From: an uncultured Flavobacteriales bacterium
GTDB lineage: Bacteria > Bacteroidota > Bacteroidia > Flavobacteriales_D > Crocinitomicaceae
Direction: 5' to 3'
Assembly (NCBI GenBank): GCA_903939755.1
Contig: CAJAII010000077.1
Span: 186,001-250,000 of the forward strand
Length of the DNA: 64,000 nt
Shown: positions 1 to 8,953 of the stretch, in pieces
Layout: every line of letters begins with the position of its first letter
Position numbering within the stretch: the first letter of the stretch is position 1
The notes under the pieces: generated by a model
The model's database searches: none
Told to the model about the DNA's origin: nothing
What the model saw: the letters and a program-made list of their open reading frames with translations, nothing else
Position numbers and translations under genes: made by a program

Positions 1-59
1 GAGAATTAAATAAAACGGATAGAGGCCAAGATGGCTTTGGAAGTACCGGAAAAAATTAA
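1..59 (+). CDS. dut: dUTP diphosphatase, C-terminal end only (5' truncated by window edge)
   Basis: In frame 3 the first bases encode ELNKTDRGQDGFGSTGKN and then a TAA stop at 57-59. RG-x-x-GFGSTG is motif V of trimeric dUTPases, the flexible arm that closes over the active site. dUTPase converts dUTP to dUMP and pyrophosphate. Only 18 residues are visible, so the call rests on this motif. The stop lies 4 nt before the ATG of the nucleotidyltransferase, so the two genes are probably co-transcribed, and this excludes an upstream ATG (position 31) as the start of the next gene. Confidence 0.8.
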   Translation, partial: ELNKTDRGQDGFGSTGKN

Positions 60-63
60 TACG

Positions 64-1074
64 ATGAATATAATAATCCCAATGGCCGGAAGAGGCAGTA
101 GATTAAGGCCACACACATTGACCGTTCCCAAGCCATTGATTCCCGTTGGTGGAAAACCAATCGTACATCGGTTGGTAGAAGACATTGTCGCGGTCTGTGG
201 TTCAGAAATCCAAGAAATTGCTTTTGTTGTAGGTCATTTTGGGGAAGAAGTGGAGCGTGAATTAATCGCCGTTGCAGAGATGTTTGGAGCACGAGGCTCA
301 ATACATTATCAAGAAACCCCATTAGGAACTGGACATGCTGTTTTATGTGCGAAGAACTTACTAAAGGGGCCTGTTGTTGTTGCATTTGCCGATACTTTAT
401 TTAATGCCGACTTTAAAATAAGTCCGGACGACGATGGGATTTTATGGGTGAAGCAAATTGAAAACCCTAGCGACTTTGGGGTTGTAAAATTAAACCCCCT
501 TGGCGAAATTGTGGATTATATAGAAAAACCCAAGGAATTTGTTTCGGACTTAGCAATGATCGGTGTTTATTATTTTAAAGAGGGAGAGAAATTACTACAA
601 GAGTTAGAGTATTTAGTAAGTAACAACATTATAAAAAGCGGGGAATATCAGCTTCCGGATGCGCTTCGACGTTTAACCGAAAAAGGCTGTTTGTTTAAGC
701 CCGGAGCCGTTAATGAATGGTTAGATTGCGGGAATAAAGACGTAACTGTCCATACAAATAGCCGAGTTTTAGATTACGACTTTCAGAAGAATCCAACTCC
801 AACACGAAAAAATGTTACGCTGTTGAATTCAATAATTATTGAGCCGTGCTTTATAGATGAAAATATCCTCATTGAGAATTCGATCATTGGGCCACATGTT
901 TCAATAGGAAAAGACTCCACTTTAATGGATTGTCGAATAACTGATTCAATTCTGCAAAACAATTGCACAATTAACAATATGAACATTACTAATTCCATGA
1001 TAGGGTCACATGTTATTCTGAGAAATACTCCATCTGTCCTTAGCATCGGCGATTTTTCTACCATTAATGAATAA
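64..1074 (+). CDS. Sugar-phosphate nucleotidyltransferase (NDP-sugar pyrophosphorylase family)
   Basis: This protein of about 336 aa should transfer a nucleoside monophosphate from an NTP to a sugar 1-phosphate, making an NDP-sugar for envelope glycans. The N-terminus carries the nucleotide-binding signature G-x-G-x-RLRP-x-T followed by PKPLIPVGGKPI (residues about 8-32). Further on is a sugar-binding region with GTGHA and a conserved D (FADTL). The C-terminal 80 residues have hexapeptide-like repeats (IIEPCFIDENILIENSIIG) expected to form a left-handed beta-helix, as in RmlA/GlmU-like enzymes. The ATG at 64 is chosen because the ATG at 31 lies inside dut. The exact sugar and nucleotide cannot be read from sequence. 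The 3' end overlaps the next gene by 8 nt. Confidence 0.85.
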   Translation: MNIIIPMAGRGSRLRPHTLTVPKPLIPVGGKPIVHRLVEDIVAVCGSEIQEIAFVVGHFGEEVERELIAVAEMFGARGSIHYQETPLGTGHAVLCAKNLLKGPVVVAFADTLFNADFKISPDDDGILWVKQIENPSDFGVVKLNPLGEIVDYIEKPKEFVSDLAMIGVYYFKEGEKLLQELEYLVSNNIIKSGEYQLPDALRRLTEKGCLFKPGAVNEWLDCGNKDVTVHTNSRVLDYDFQKNPTPTRKNVTLLNSIIIEPCFIDENILIENSIIGPHVSIGKDSTLMDCRITDSILQNNCTINNMNITNSMIGSHVILRNTPSVLSIGDFSTINE

Positions 1075-2764
1075 GCAGCTCCTTTTTATTATTTGTGCGA
1101 TAATGTTGGTCGCTTGTAAAGCTACTTCTGACATAACCAGCCCTATTAGCAGTACAAATGTTTTTAAAACAACCTTTCATCAAGGCATTAAAAACTATAT
1201 TACTGGGAACAATAACAAGGCAATTTTAGACTTTGAGGCTTGTCTTAAAATAAATCCATCAGATGATGCTGTACATTTTGCCTTGGCTCAATTATATTTA
1301 ATAAATCTACAATATGACAAGGCAGCTGAACACAGTGAACTTGCAGCAAAACTCGATCCAAAAAACACTTATTATATCGCCGAACTTGCTTATATGTATT
1401 CAGAAATGAAGGATTACAAGAAATCGGCGCTATTTTTTGAACGCTTAATCTTGATTGATCCCAGCAATTCCAATTATTATATGGGCGCCATAAATAATTA
1501 TGCTGAAAATAAAGAGTACACGAAAGCATTAAAGGTGCTTAATCGATTAATAGACCAAAAAGGCGAAGCTATTTCATTGCAAATGGAAAAATACAAGCTT
1601 TATGTATTAATGATGAAGCCAGACCTTGCAATTAAAACACTTGAGGAAGGTCGAAAATTATTTAAAGACGACCCCGTTTTTTTAGCCGTTTTAGTAGATA
1701 CATACATGGAAAATCGCGAATATGACCTCGCGTTTAATTTACTGAATGATTTGGTAGAGAAAGACCCGGACAACGGACTTGCTACCTTATTGCTGGGAGA
1801 AATGTACATGGAGAAAAAAGATTATATAAAAGGGATGGTCTTCTTGAAGTCAGCCATTAAAAAGGAAGGGCCTAGCATAGATCAAAAGATGAACATTCTT
1901 ATTCAAACTCAAAAAATAGAGGGTTGCAGTCTTGAAATGATCGATTTAGTAAACTATATGGTGGAAAGATATCCTGATAATGCAAAGTCGTATACTATTC
2001 AAGGAGATTGCTTCGTAAAAAACAATGACATAAAAGCCGCAATTAAGGCTTATCAAATGGCTGTAAATATCAACCCGGATTTATTTCCAGTTTGGCAACA
2101 GTTACTTTTACTTGAGTTTCAATCTGAAGACTGGGGGGCTTTATATAAAAATAGTTTAGAAGCTCTTTCCTTATTTCCGACGAATACATTTATAAATTTA
2201 ACAACCGGTATAGCTGCAAATAAACTAAAGAGGTATAGCGAAGCGATTGACTATCTAGAGTCAGGGCTACAATTTATTAGTAAAAATGATGGTACAGAAG
2301 CAGAAATGCTAGCACAAATAGGAGATGCAAATTTCGGCTTAAAAAAACCCATAATTGCATGTGAATATTATGAAAAAGCACTTAAAGGTGCTCCAGAAAG
2401 TGCGACAATACACGCCTATTTTGCCTTACAACTTGCGAAAAACAATTTAACACTCGACTATGCTGAGAAATTAATAGGGTTTGCAATTTCAAAGGCTCCA
2501 GAAAGCGGCTTGTTTCTTGCGATAAAAGGATTTGTTCTTTTAATGAAGCTAAATTATCTTGATGGCTTGTCGATTATGAAGGCCGCAAAAGAATTAGACC
2601 CAACGAATTCCTTAATTATAGATTGGTTGGGAGACGCTTACTTTTTTAATGGACAAACACAAGAAGCAATTATTGAATGGACAAATGCAAAATCACTCGG
2701 GTCCACGAATGAACTTTTAAATAAGAAAATTGAAACTAAAAAATATTATGCGCCTACTAATTAG
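1067..2764 (+). CDS. TPR-repeat lipoprotein
   Basis: A 565-aa protein beginning with a lipoprotein signal (hydrophobic stretch, then LVAC|K at residues 14-18), so it is expected to be acylated and exported. The rest is built of tetratricopeptide repeats, seen as recurring A-x-x-x-Y-x-x-A and L-D-P-x-N/S patterns (for example AAEHSELAAKLDPKN and AIKAYQMAVNINPDL). TPR lipoproteins act as scaffolds for envelope assemblies; no catalytic motif is visible. It overlaps the upstream nucleotidyltransferase by 8 nt and the downstream DUF4292 gene by 17 nt, so translation is probably coupled. Function within the operon is inferred only. Confidence 0.8.
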   Translation: MNKQLLFIICAIMLVACKATSDITSPISSTNVFKTTFHQGIKNYITGNNNKAILDFEACLKINPSDDAVHFALAQLYLINLQYDKAAEHSELAAKLDPKNTYYIAELAYMYSEMKDYKKSALFFERLILIDPSNSNYYMGAINNYAENKEYTKALKVLNRLIDQKGEAISLQMEKYKLYVLMMKPDLAIKTLEEGRKLFKDDPVFLAVLVDTYMENREYDLAFNLLNDLVEKDPDNGLATLLLGEMYMEKKDYIKGMVFLKSAIKKEGPSIDQKMNILIQTQKIEGCSLEMIDLVNYMVERYPDNAKSYTIQGDCFVKNNDIKAAIKAYQMAVNINPDLFPVWQQLLLLEFQSEDWGALYKNSLEALSLFPTNTFINLTTGIAANKLKRYSEAIDYLESGLQFISKNDGTEAEMLAQIGDANFGLKKPIIACEYYEKALKGAPESATIHAYFALQLAKNNLTLDYAEKLIGFAISKAPESGLFLAIKGFVLLMKLNYLDGLSIMKAAKELDPTNSLIIDWLGDAYFFNGQTQEAIIEWTNAKSLGSTNELLNKKIETKKYYAPTN

Positions 2765-3533
2765 CCTTAGTTTCGTTTCGATTTTATTTTCCTGTTCAAA
2801 AAAATTGAACGAGGTTGTAATACTGCAAAAGAGCCCCGTGATTACAAAAGAAAAAGAGCTGATTCAGCGCCTCGACAGCCTTTCTAATGTCAAAGCTAAA
2901 AGTTTTTACTCTAAATTAAATGTAGATTATTCCGACTCATCCCAAGAAATTTCTTTTAAAACAAGTTTGAAAATTATTGGGGATAGTACTATTAATACGA
3001 TAATTAGCTATCTAAATATCCCCATAGTTATAGCTTCTATAAACAAAGACAGCGTGGTGGTCGTTAACAAAAGAGAGAGGTGCTACATCGTAAAAACCCT
3101 AGAATATTTTAAAGAACTAATTGGAATTGACCTAAAATCAGAAAATTTAGAAGAACTTTTCATGGGAGCACCCATTTATTTTGATACCATAAGACCCACG
3201 TATCTTTCTTCCGAAAATCCTGTTTCCATTATAACGTCGAAAATTAGTCGAGGACAAGAAGATGGCGATATTATCATTAATTATATCTTTAATCGAGCAT
3301 CTGATAACCTTAGTGGAACGGAGATAATTAGCCCTGCAGAAGAAACAACCGTTACAATCAATTATTTGTCTCGACAGCTTGTAAATGGGTTAAATGTACC
3401 ATTGGAAACAGAGCTTTTTATTAAAACTAAACAAAATAGGATCTTTATCCGTATGCGTTATGAAAAGGTTGAAATTAATGAACCATTAGAGATAATCTTT
3501 ATAATCCCGGAACAATATGAGACATGTAATTAG
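2748..3533 (+). CDS. DUF4292-type lipoprotein
   Basis: About 261 aa. The start is placed at ATG 2748 because this gives a compact lipoprotein signal (MRLLISLSFVSILFSC, Cys at residue 16); an ATG 18 nt upstream would add a polar tail. The mature part is rich in beta-strand patterns, and length and position match the Bacteroidota DUF4292 family, usually found between a TPR protein and an M23/EnvC-like protein. The fold is thought to resemble LolA/LolB lipoprotein carriers, so a role in outer-membrane lipoprotein or lipid handling is possible but unproven. It overlaps the TPR gene upstream and the EnvC-like gene downstream (17 nt). Confidence 0.7.
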   Translation: MRLLISLSFVSILFSCSKKLNEVVILQKSPVITKEKELIQRLDSLSNVKAKSFYSKLNVDYSDSSQEISFKTSLKIIGDSTINTIISYLNIPIVIASINKDSVVVVNKRERCYIVKTLEYFKELIGIDLKSENLEELFMGAPIYFDTIRPTYLSSENPVSIITSKISRGQEDGDIIINYIFNRASDNLSGTEIISPAEETTVTINYLSRQLVNGLNVPLETELFIKTKQNRIFIRMRYEKVEINEPLEIIFIIPEQYETCN

Positions 3534-4851
3534 CCTATTTTTAATGTTGATTCTAAGCGCTTTTGTCCACGGACAAGTGAAAAGCGACAAATTACAAAAA
3601 GAACAAAAAATAATTGAGAAAAAGATATCCCAAACAAAAGCGTTGCTTAATAAAGTTAAAAACAATGCTAAAAACTCCTATACAGAATTAAAATTGTTGG
3701 ATAATCAAATTAAAAATCGAGAAGAACTTGTCCGAATATATGATGGACAAGTAAGGGTGGCTGAAATAAAAGTGATTGAAAAAGAAAATGAAATTAAGCG
3801 CTTATTAGAACGATTATCCCATTTAAAAAAGCAATATAAAAAAATGATCTTTTTTGCTTATAAAAATCGTAATAAGGTGGGTAAATTGATGTTTTTACTT
3901 TCGTCTCGGTCCTATAATGAAGCCCAGAAAAGAAATCTATATTTAAAAAAGGTTGCTGGGTTACAACGCAAACAAGTTGGTTTAATAAAGCTGCACCATG
4001 GCTTAATAGGCACTGAAATAGTAACCATCAAACAGGAAAAAACAGCGAAAGAGAACGCCTTAGACGAAAAGAAAAGTGAACGTGAAAAAATTGAAGGTGA
4101 TAAGGTTCTTAAGGAAAAAAATTATCAAAAATTCAAGGCGGAAGAAAGTAAGTTATATGCCTTACTAAAAGAAGATGAAAGAAAAAAAGAAGAATTGAAA
4201 AGTAGAATAAACGCCGCAATTCGTCAAGAAATTGCTGCGTCCCAAGAAATTGAAAGAAAAAAAGAAGCGGCACGCAAGAAAGAAGAGGCGCGCAAGCGAG
4301 AAGAGGCGGCTAAAAAAGAAATCAAAAAGGAGTTGCCAAAACCAGACGCCCAGCATCCAGAGAAGAAAAATGAACCAGTAAAAGTGGTGAAGTACGATCC
4401 TCCCGTTTCAACTGAAGGATCTATTGCGGGTAAAAATTTCGAAGCAAACAAAGGGCGACTGCCTTGGCCTGTTTCAAATGGAAGTATTACAGAAAAATAT
4501 GGCAAAAACGCTCATCCTACATTGGCGGGGGTGTACACGAACAACAATGGAATTGATATTACGTGTGCAGGAAACTCGAAAGCACGAGCCGTTTTTGAAG
4601 GCGTGGTAAGCGCAATTATTAATGTGAGTGGTGCGGGGAAGGTGGTAATAATAAAACACGGAAATTATAGATCAGTATACAGCAACTTGCAAGAAGCCTA
4701 CGTAAAAGTTGGTGACAAAATAAGTGCTAAACAAAATATTGGGACGGTAATGCTTGATGGGGGTTCCATTTCTGTATTACATTTTGAAATACATATGGTT
4801 GTTGGATTAAGTACCCAATCTTTGAATCCATCACTTTGGATTAGTCGATAA
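3517..4851 (+). CDS. EnvC-like murein hydrolase activator with degenerate LytM (M23) domain
   Basis: A 444-aa exported protein: signal peptide (MRHVISLFLMLILSAFVHG|Q), long coiled coil (about residues 25-270, extremely K/E-rich), then a C-terminal LytM/M23 fold (about 330-440). The zinc ligands of active M23 peptidases are not conserved: the first motif is NNNGIDI instead of H-x-G-x-D, the next His-x-His segment reads SVLHFEIH with Val where the first His should be, and YxH is YSN. This matches EnvC/NlpD-type proteins, which activate cell-wall amidases rather than cut peptidoglycan. It is last in the dut-nucleotidyltransferase-TPR-DUF4292 operon and meets the polymerase gene tail to tail with a 21-nt overlap. 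Confidence 0.8.
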   Translation: MRHVISLFLMLILSAFVHGQVKSDKLQKEQKIIEKKISQTKALLNKVKNNAKNSYTELKLLDNQIKNREELVRIYDGQVRVAEIKVIEKENEIKRLLERLSHLKKQYKKMIFFAYKNRNKVGKLMFLLSSRSYNEAQKRNLYLKKVAGLQRKQVGLIKLHHGLIGTEIVTIKQEKTAKENALDEKKSEREKIEGDKVLKEKNYQKFKAEESKLYALLKEDERKKEELKSRINAAIRQEIAASQEIERKKEAARKKEEARKREEAAKKEIKKELPKPDAQHPEKKNEPVKVVKYDPPVSTEGSIAGKNFEANKGRLPWPVSNGSITEKYGKNAHPTLAGVYTNNNGIDITCAGNSKARAVFEGVVSAIINVSGAGKVVIIKHGNYRSVYSNLQEAYVKVGDKISAKQNIGTVMLDGGSISVLHFEIHMVVGLSTQSLNPSLWISR

Positions 4852-6264
4852 TTGTCGCTTCAATTTTAGCGATAAAACGATTGCACATAAAGCAAAAATT
4901 GGGACCGCGGCCTTATCAGTATCTAAGAAATTATTTAGAAACGCATGAATGAAATAGGTGGATAAGGATAGGATAATAGCCATTATTAGTATCCTTGATG
5001 TCGTTTCGTTTGGTGAAGTTTGATAATATAATTGAATTGATGTGTAAAAAACAGAAAATACAAACGCAATAAAAAACAGGATTCCAGGGAGTCCCATTTC
5101 AGATAGTGTGCTTAAATATTCACTGTGGGCATTGCCTAAATCGCCGAAGTTTGTGGATATTATTGTAAGGTTCTCAGGACGTTGAAATCTAGCATACTCA
5201 AAGGAATATGTTCCTGGTCCGAAACCAAATACCGGTTTTTCTTTGAACATTTCGATTGCGCATGACCAACGGTTAATTCTTTCAAGGTTGGAGGCATCCG
5301 TTGTAACATTTCCAGCGCTTTGCATGCGTTCCCCAAAATCTTCCGTTGTGTGGTCTTGTTTGTTTCGAGACAATTCTAATTGAATGGCATCCCATTTAAA
5401 GGTAAGAAATGAAATGGCAATAATTCCTGCTCCAATAATTAGTTGTTTTTTTAGCTTAATATGGATAATGAATCCAATTAATAGCGCTATAATAACGCTA
5501 AGCCAAGCCGCACGGGTATATGAAAAATATAAGCCTAACAGTAATATAATCGCCATGAGGAGCAATAAAAATTGTGTTAAGGGGCGCTGTTTTACAAGTA
5601 ATAATAGCGCGAAAGAAATTGGAATGGATAAAGCAACTGTCGCACCATAAATTGTATGGTCCTTAAAAAATGGATACATTACCCAATGACTTTCCTTTTC
5701 TCCAAAATTATAACTGGCATGATGAATAATGGTGTAAAGTGCTGTTATAGAAACCCCAATTGTTAAAAGTGTAAAAAACCGCATGATGTTTTTTTCGTCT
5801 TGGAAGAAGGTGGTACCAAAAAATAAAATGGGAATAACAAACCAACACTTCGCTAGTAAAAATTTAAAGGAAATTAAAGGATTGGTGCTTGTAACTGATG
5901 TAACGAATACCCATGCCAGCAGGATTAACCAAGTATAGATAATGGGTTCTTTCCATATTTCCTTTCCTAAAAAAGGCGACTTTATTTGAGTTGCACAAAG
6001 AAGTAATAATAAACCAAATAAAATTGGTTCTGTTGGAATATACAACCCAATATCGCTAGTGTATTCTTCAATATTAACCGATAGTGGGGCGAATAAGGCA
6101 AGGGAAAGGAATGTTTTTTCTGTATAAAAAACTATGAAATAAACTGCTGCTAGGAACGGAGGAATAACGAAGATATAGGGTGCCTCGAAATACAATGAAA
6201 GTCCAAAAGAAGCGCTTAATACAACTCCGATTATTACTAAACTCCAATTGGTTATTGCTTGCAA
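4831..6264 (-). CDS. O-antigen ligase / polymerase family membrane protein (Wzy/WaaL)
   Basis: A 477-aa polytopic membrane protein with about 12 hydrophobic segments. The large loop before the last helices contains GFGPGTYSF and NAHSEYLSTLSEMGLPG; the H-S-E-Y motif is typical of the PF04932 O-antigen ligase/polymerase family. Such proteins polymerise or ligate undecaprenyl-linked glycan outside the inner membrane. Ligase and polymerase cannot be told apart here, but a Wzz-like gene lying 5 nt upstream favours a Wzy-like polymerase. The only start compatible with the upstream stop is TTG at 6264. Confidence 0.8.
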   Translation of the reverse strand: MQAITNWSLVIIGVVLSASFGLSLYFEAPYIFVIPPFLAAVYFIVFYTEKTFLSLALFAPLSVNIEEYTSDIGLYIPTEPILFGLLLLLCATQIKSPFLGKEIWKEPIIYTWLILLAWVFVTSVTSTNPLISFKFLLAKCWFVIPILFFGTTFFQDEKNIMRFFTLLTIGVSITALYTIIHHASYNFGEKESHWVMYPFFKDHTIYGATVALSIPISFALLLLVKQRPLTQFLLLLMAIILLLGLYFSYTRAAWLSVIIALLIGFIIHIKLKKQLIIGAGIIAISFLTFKWDAIQLELSRNKQDHTTEDFGERMQSAGNVTTDASNLERINRWSCAIEMFKEKPVFGFGPGTYSFEYARFQRPENLTIISTNFGDLGNAHSEYLSTLSEMGLPGILFFIAFVFSVFYTSIQLYYQTSPNETTSRILIMAIILSLSTYFIHAFLNNFLDTDKAAVPIFALCAIVLSLKLKRQLSTNPK

Positions 6265-6269
6265 TGTGC

Positions 6270-7259
6270 TTATTTTGACAACTCTTTATACTTCTCTAAA
6301 ATAAGAAGGCTAAATATCGATAATACAAAACCAGTAATAGTTGCAATAAATACAATTATCATTCGCTTCGGCTTTTCTTTTCGATCGGCGACCACAGCCT
6401 TTTCCACAATAAATTTATGATTGAATTTTGCATTTGCATCTGACTCTGCTTGTTCATAAGAGATCCTAAAGTCTTCCAATTTAACTGTTTTCTCATTTCT
6501 TATGTATTCAAGTCCATCATATTTTGCTCCATACTTCATGTTAATCTCTATTTTCCTTTTTAATTCTGCACGATCTGTGGCATCTTTAGAATCTACATAA
6601 GCTTGAAACAGGTTGGATCTGACGTCTAAGGCTATAACGCCCATCTCTGCTAAACTATCTAGGCAATTTAAAACTGAATCTCTCTCGCGTTCCATTTGCT
6701 CTTTCTTACGGCGGTTTACCTCAAATGCCGGGATCGTTCGCTCTGATATCATATCATTCTTTACGGTGTCGATAAGATCAACTATTTTATTCGCCATTTT
6801 AGCTGCAAGTTCTGGGTCCTCGTCTAAAACTTCAATTTTTATAGAACCATATCTTGTTCGCCCAAATGAAAAATGCCCATCATACGCTTGTGTTAGCTTA
6901 TAGTTCTTATTAACATCTGAGGTTTCTATATCATAATGCGCCATTAAGTTAAATTGTTGCACTATTTTATCCCGAATTCTAGAAGATTGTAGGATTTGTA
7001 CCAATTGTTCAGTTTGTTCTTCTTCACCAAAGTCCATGGCTGCCGATTTGGCATTTCGCTGTTCTGAAAAAGAAACGCTACTAGTCGCGGCAGGAAAAAC
7101 GATGGCAGTAGATAAATATAGAGGAGTCATTAATAAACTAGCGACAACGGACCCTAATGATATAAGGACTGTAATGATAACTATTGGTTTTCTTTTTGCT
7201 AAAAGGAAACGAAGCAGTGTTTGTCTGCTTTCAGCTAAATCTGGGAGTTTGTTTTCCAT
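6270..7259 (-). CDS. Wzz-like polysaccharide chain-length determinant
   Basis: About 329 aa with the co-polymerase layout: a basic cytoplasmic N-terminus, a transmembrane helix (IVIITVLISLGSVVASLLM, about residues 27-45), a long periplasmic region rich in helices (about 50-300), and a second membrane helix near the C-terminus (MIIVFIATITGFVLSIFSLLI). No Walker motifs or C-terminal tyrosine kinase are present, so it is a stand-alone Wzz-type protein that sets glycan chain length. ATG 7259 is preferred over the TTG 6 nt upstream. It lies between the flippase and the polymerase, which supports a Wzx/Wzy-dependent pathway. Confidence 0.8.
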   Translation of the reverse strand: MENKLPDLAESRQTLLRFLLAKRKPIVIITVLISLGSVVASLLMTPLYLSTAIVFPAATSSVSFSEQRNAKSAAMDFGEEEQTEQLVQILQSSRIRDKIVQQFNLMAHYDIETSDVNKNYKLTQAYDGHFSFGRTRYGSIKIEVLDEDPELAAKMANKIVDLIDTVKNDMISERTIPAFEVNRRKKEQMERERDSVLNCLDSLAEMGVIALDVRSNLFQAYVDSKDATDRAELKRKIEINMKYGAKYDGLEYIRNEKTVKLEDFRISYEQAESDANAKFNHKFIVEKAVVADRKEKPKRMIIVFIATITGFVLSIFSLLILEKYKELSK

Positions 7260-7309
7260 TGACAATCTTATTTTAGGCGAAGTTAATCTATTTTCAAGAT
7301 TTGTTTTAA

Positions 7310-8776
7310 CTAGTTTGCAGGATAATTATTGGATGGTGACCTAAAAAACAATGTTTTTTTTAGCTGTTTTATATCAATAAAGGATAAAACAAATAATAAT
7401 GAGCCCCCAAGTATCAATTGGACCAAGACAATAACACCATGTGATAAATCATAATATAATGATGTGGCGCCGCTTCCCAATAATATAATTATCAATACTA
7501 TATATTTATAAGTCTCTTGCCAGGAAATTCTAAGCTGAATAATTTTATAGGTAAAATAAAATTGTACGGACGCAACAAAAAACTGTGTAATTAAAGCTGA
7601 AATTGCCGCGCCCTTTGCACCGATCACGGGAATTAAAAGTGCATTGGAAAAAAAGTTTAATACGACACCGATGAAAGAAACAATATTCAATATTTTCAAA
7701 CTTCCATTGGCCGTTAATAGTGTTCCAAAAATAAAACTCATGCTAATCGGAATAAAACAAATAATTAGTAGGCAAAATGAAATAACAGCACTCTCCTCGA
7801 CATTTGTATAAATTAATGACAACAACCACTCCGCGTTGAACGTTGTAATTGCAACGATTACGATTGCTCCGCCAATTAAGAGATTTCCCGCCGTTTTTAA
7901 GAGTGAGAAAACTTCCTTAATTGATTCCTTTAATAAGCGAGAGAACATTGGAAATAAAAGTCCAGCGAATATCATCCCAAACATATAAACAGCGTCTAAT
8001 AATCGATAACCTTGCGCATAATATCCGGCCTCTACACGTCCATTAAAATGAAACCTCTCCAAAATAACAGCATCGCTACGATTATATAATAGCATAAGAA
8101 ATATTAACAGGGCATATGGAAGGCTTTGTTTAATGATGGAAATACTAAAAGGCAAGTTCCATTTTAAAATTGGGGCGTTTATTTTTCTTCTTAGCAGAAA
8201 CATCGCAACTAAAAAAGTAATTAAATAGCAACTCGTTTGTGTATAAATAAACCAATCGATATTATTAGTGTCACTTTGTAAGACGAAAAGAATCGCCCCT
8301 GCAAATATTATGAGAAGAGTCCTGTCCAAAACAGAAATGATTGCATCCGTTTTAAACAAATGCAGTCCTGCAAAATGACTTCTAAAAAATGCTATAAACA
8401 ATATTAACAATTGATTAATGGCAAGAAATGTTAATAGATAGAATTCGCGCCAGGAGTAGCCCAAGAGAAAAGAAAGGCCAACTATGAGAAGGCAATAGAT
8501 GACAAATAAGAATAGCCTAAAAGACATTAGATTTCCAAAATATTCGCTTGATTGCTGAGTGTTTTGGGCAATTGTTTTGGTCGTGTAATTGTTTATTCCA
8601 AAATCTAAAAAGATATTAAAGATTACGGTTAAATTTAAGAGTGTAAAATAAAGGCCATATTCTTCTTGACCAACCCTATTTTGTACTGTTGCATCAATCG
8701 CAAAGATAGCGATTGGCTTAATGAGCAAGTTCAAGAAAAGTGTTAAAATGAGATTGGAAAAGAATTGACGCTGCAT
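7310..8776 (-). CDS. Polysaccharide flippase (Wzx / MOP superfamily)
   Basis: A 488-aa membrane protein with about 14 hydrophobic segments. The N-terminal region contains FAIDATVQNRVGQEEYGLYFTLLN, typical of polysaccharide biosynthesis/MATE-like flippases that move lipid-linked repeat units across the inner membrane. It is first of the three minus-strand polysaccharide genes (flippase, Wzz, polymerase). Glycosyltransferases of this pathway are not adjacent and must lie elsewhere. ATG start at 8776; a TACATTTG element lies 31 nt upstream. Confidence 0.82.
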   Translation of the reverse strand: MQRQFFSNLILTLFLNLLIKPIAIFAIDATVQNRVGQEEYGLYFTLLNLTVIFNIFLDFGINNYTTKTIAQNTQQSSEYFGNLMSFRLFLFVIYCLLIVGLSFLLGYSWREFYLLTFLAINQLLILFIAFFRSHFAGLHLFKTDAIISVLDRTLLIIFAGAILFVLQSDTNNIDWFIYTQTSCYLITFLVAMFLLRRKINAPILKWNLPFSISIIKQSLPYALLIFLMLLYNRSDAVILERFHFNGRVEAGYYAQGYRLLDAVYMFGMIFAGLLFPMFSRLLKESIKEVFSLLKTAGNLLIGGAIVIVAITTFNAEWLLSLIYTNVEESAVISFCLLIICFIPISMSFIFGTLLTANGSLKILNIVSFIGVVLNFFSNALLIPVIGAKGAAISALITQFFVASVQFYFTYKIIQLRISWQETYKYIVLIIILLGSGATSLYYDLSHGVIVLVQLILGGSLLFVLSFIDIKQLKKTLFFRSPSNNYPAN

Positions 8777-8806
8777 TTAGTAAATCTCACTTTTATTAAT
8801 TAGTAA

Positions 8807-8814
8807 CAAATGTA
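8807..8814 (-). promoter_or_regulatory. Putative -7 element upstream of the flippase gene
   Basis: On the minus strand the sequence TACATTTG matches the Bacteroidota -7 consensus TAnnTTTG. It would give a 5' leader of about 25 nt. A clear TTTG at -33 was not seen, so support is modest. Confidence 0.4.
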
Positions 8815-8953
8815 ACAATTGATTTTCCTTTGTAGGAAGTTTCATTGGCGTTTTGTTAATTTAAGCGTTTTACTTGCTAGATTGAATTAAAAAATACTCA
8901 CGCGTAATAAAGATTCGTATTATTTAATCTTTGCTAGGATGTGATAACGGTGA

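Noticed and set aside
31-63. Upstream ATG for the nucleotidyltransferase (position 31)
   Set aside because: It is inside the dut 3' end in another frame, and the extra 11 residues have no resemblance to the family; ATG 64 is used.
4165-4505. Minus-strand frames rich in Phe/Leu within the EnvC-like gene
   Set aside because: They are shadows of the Lys/Glu-rich coiled coil read on the other strand.
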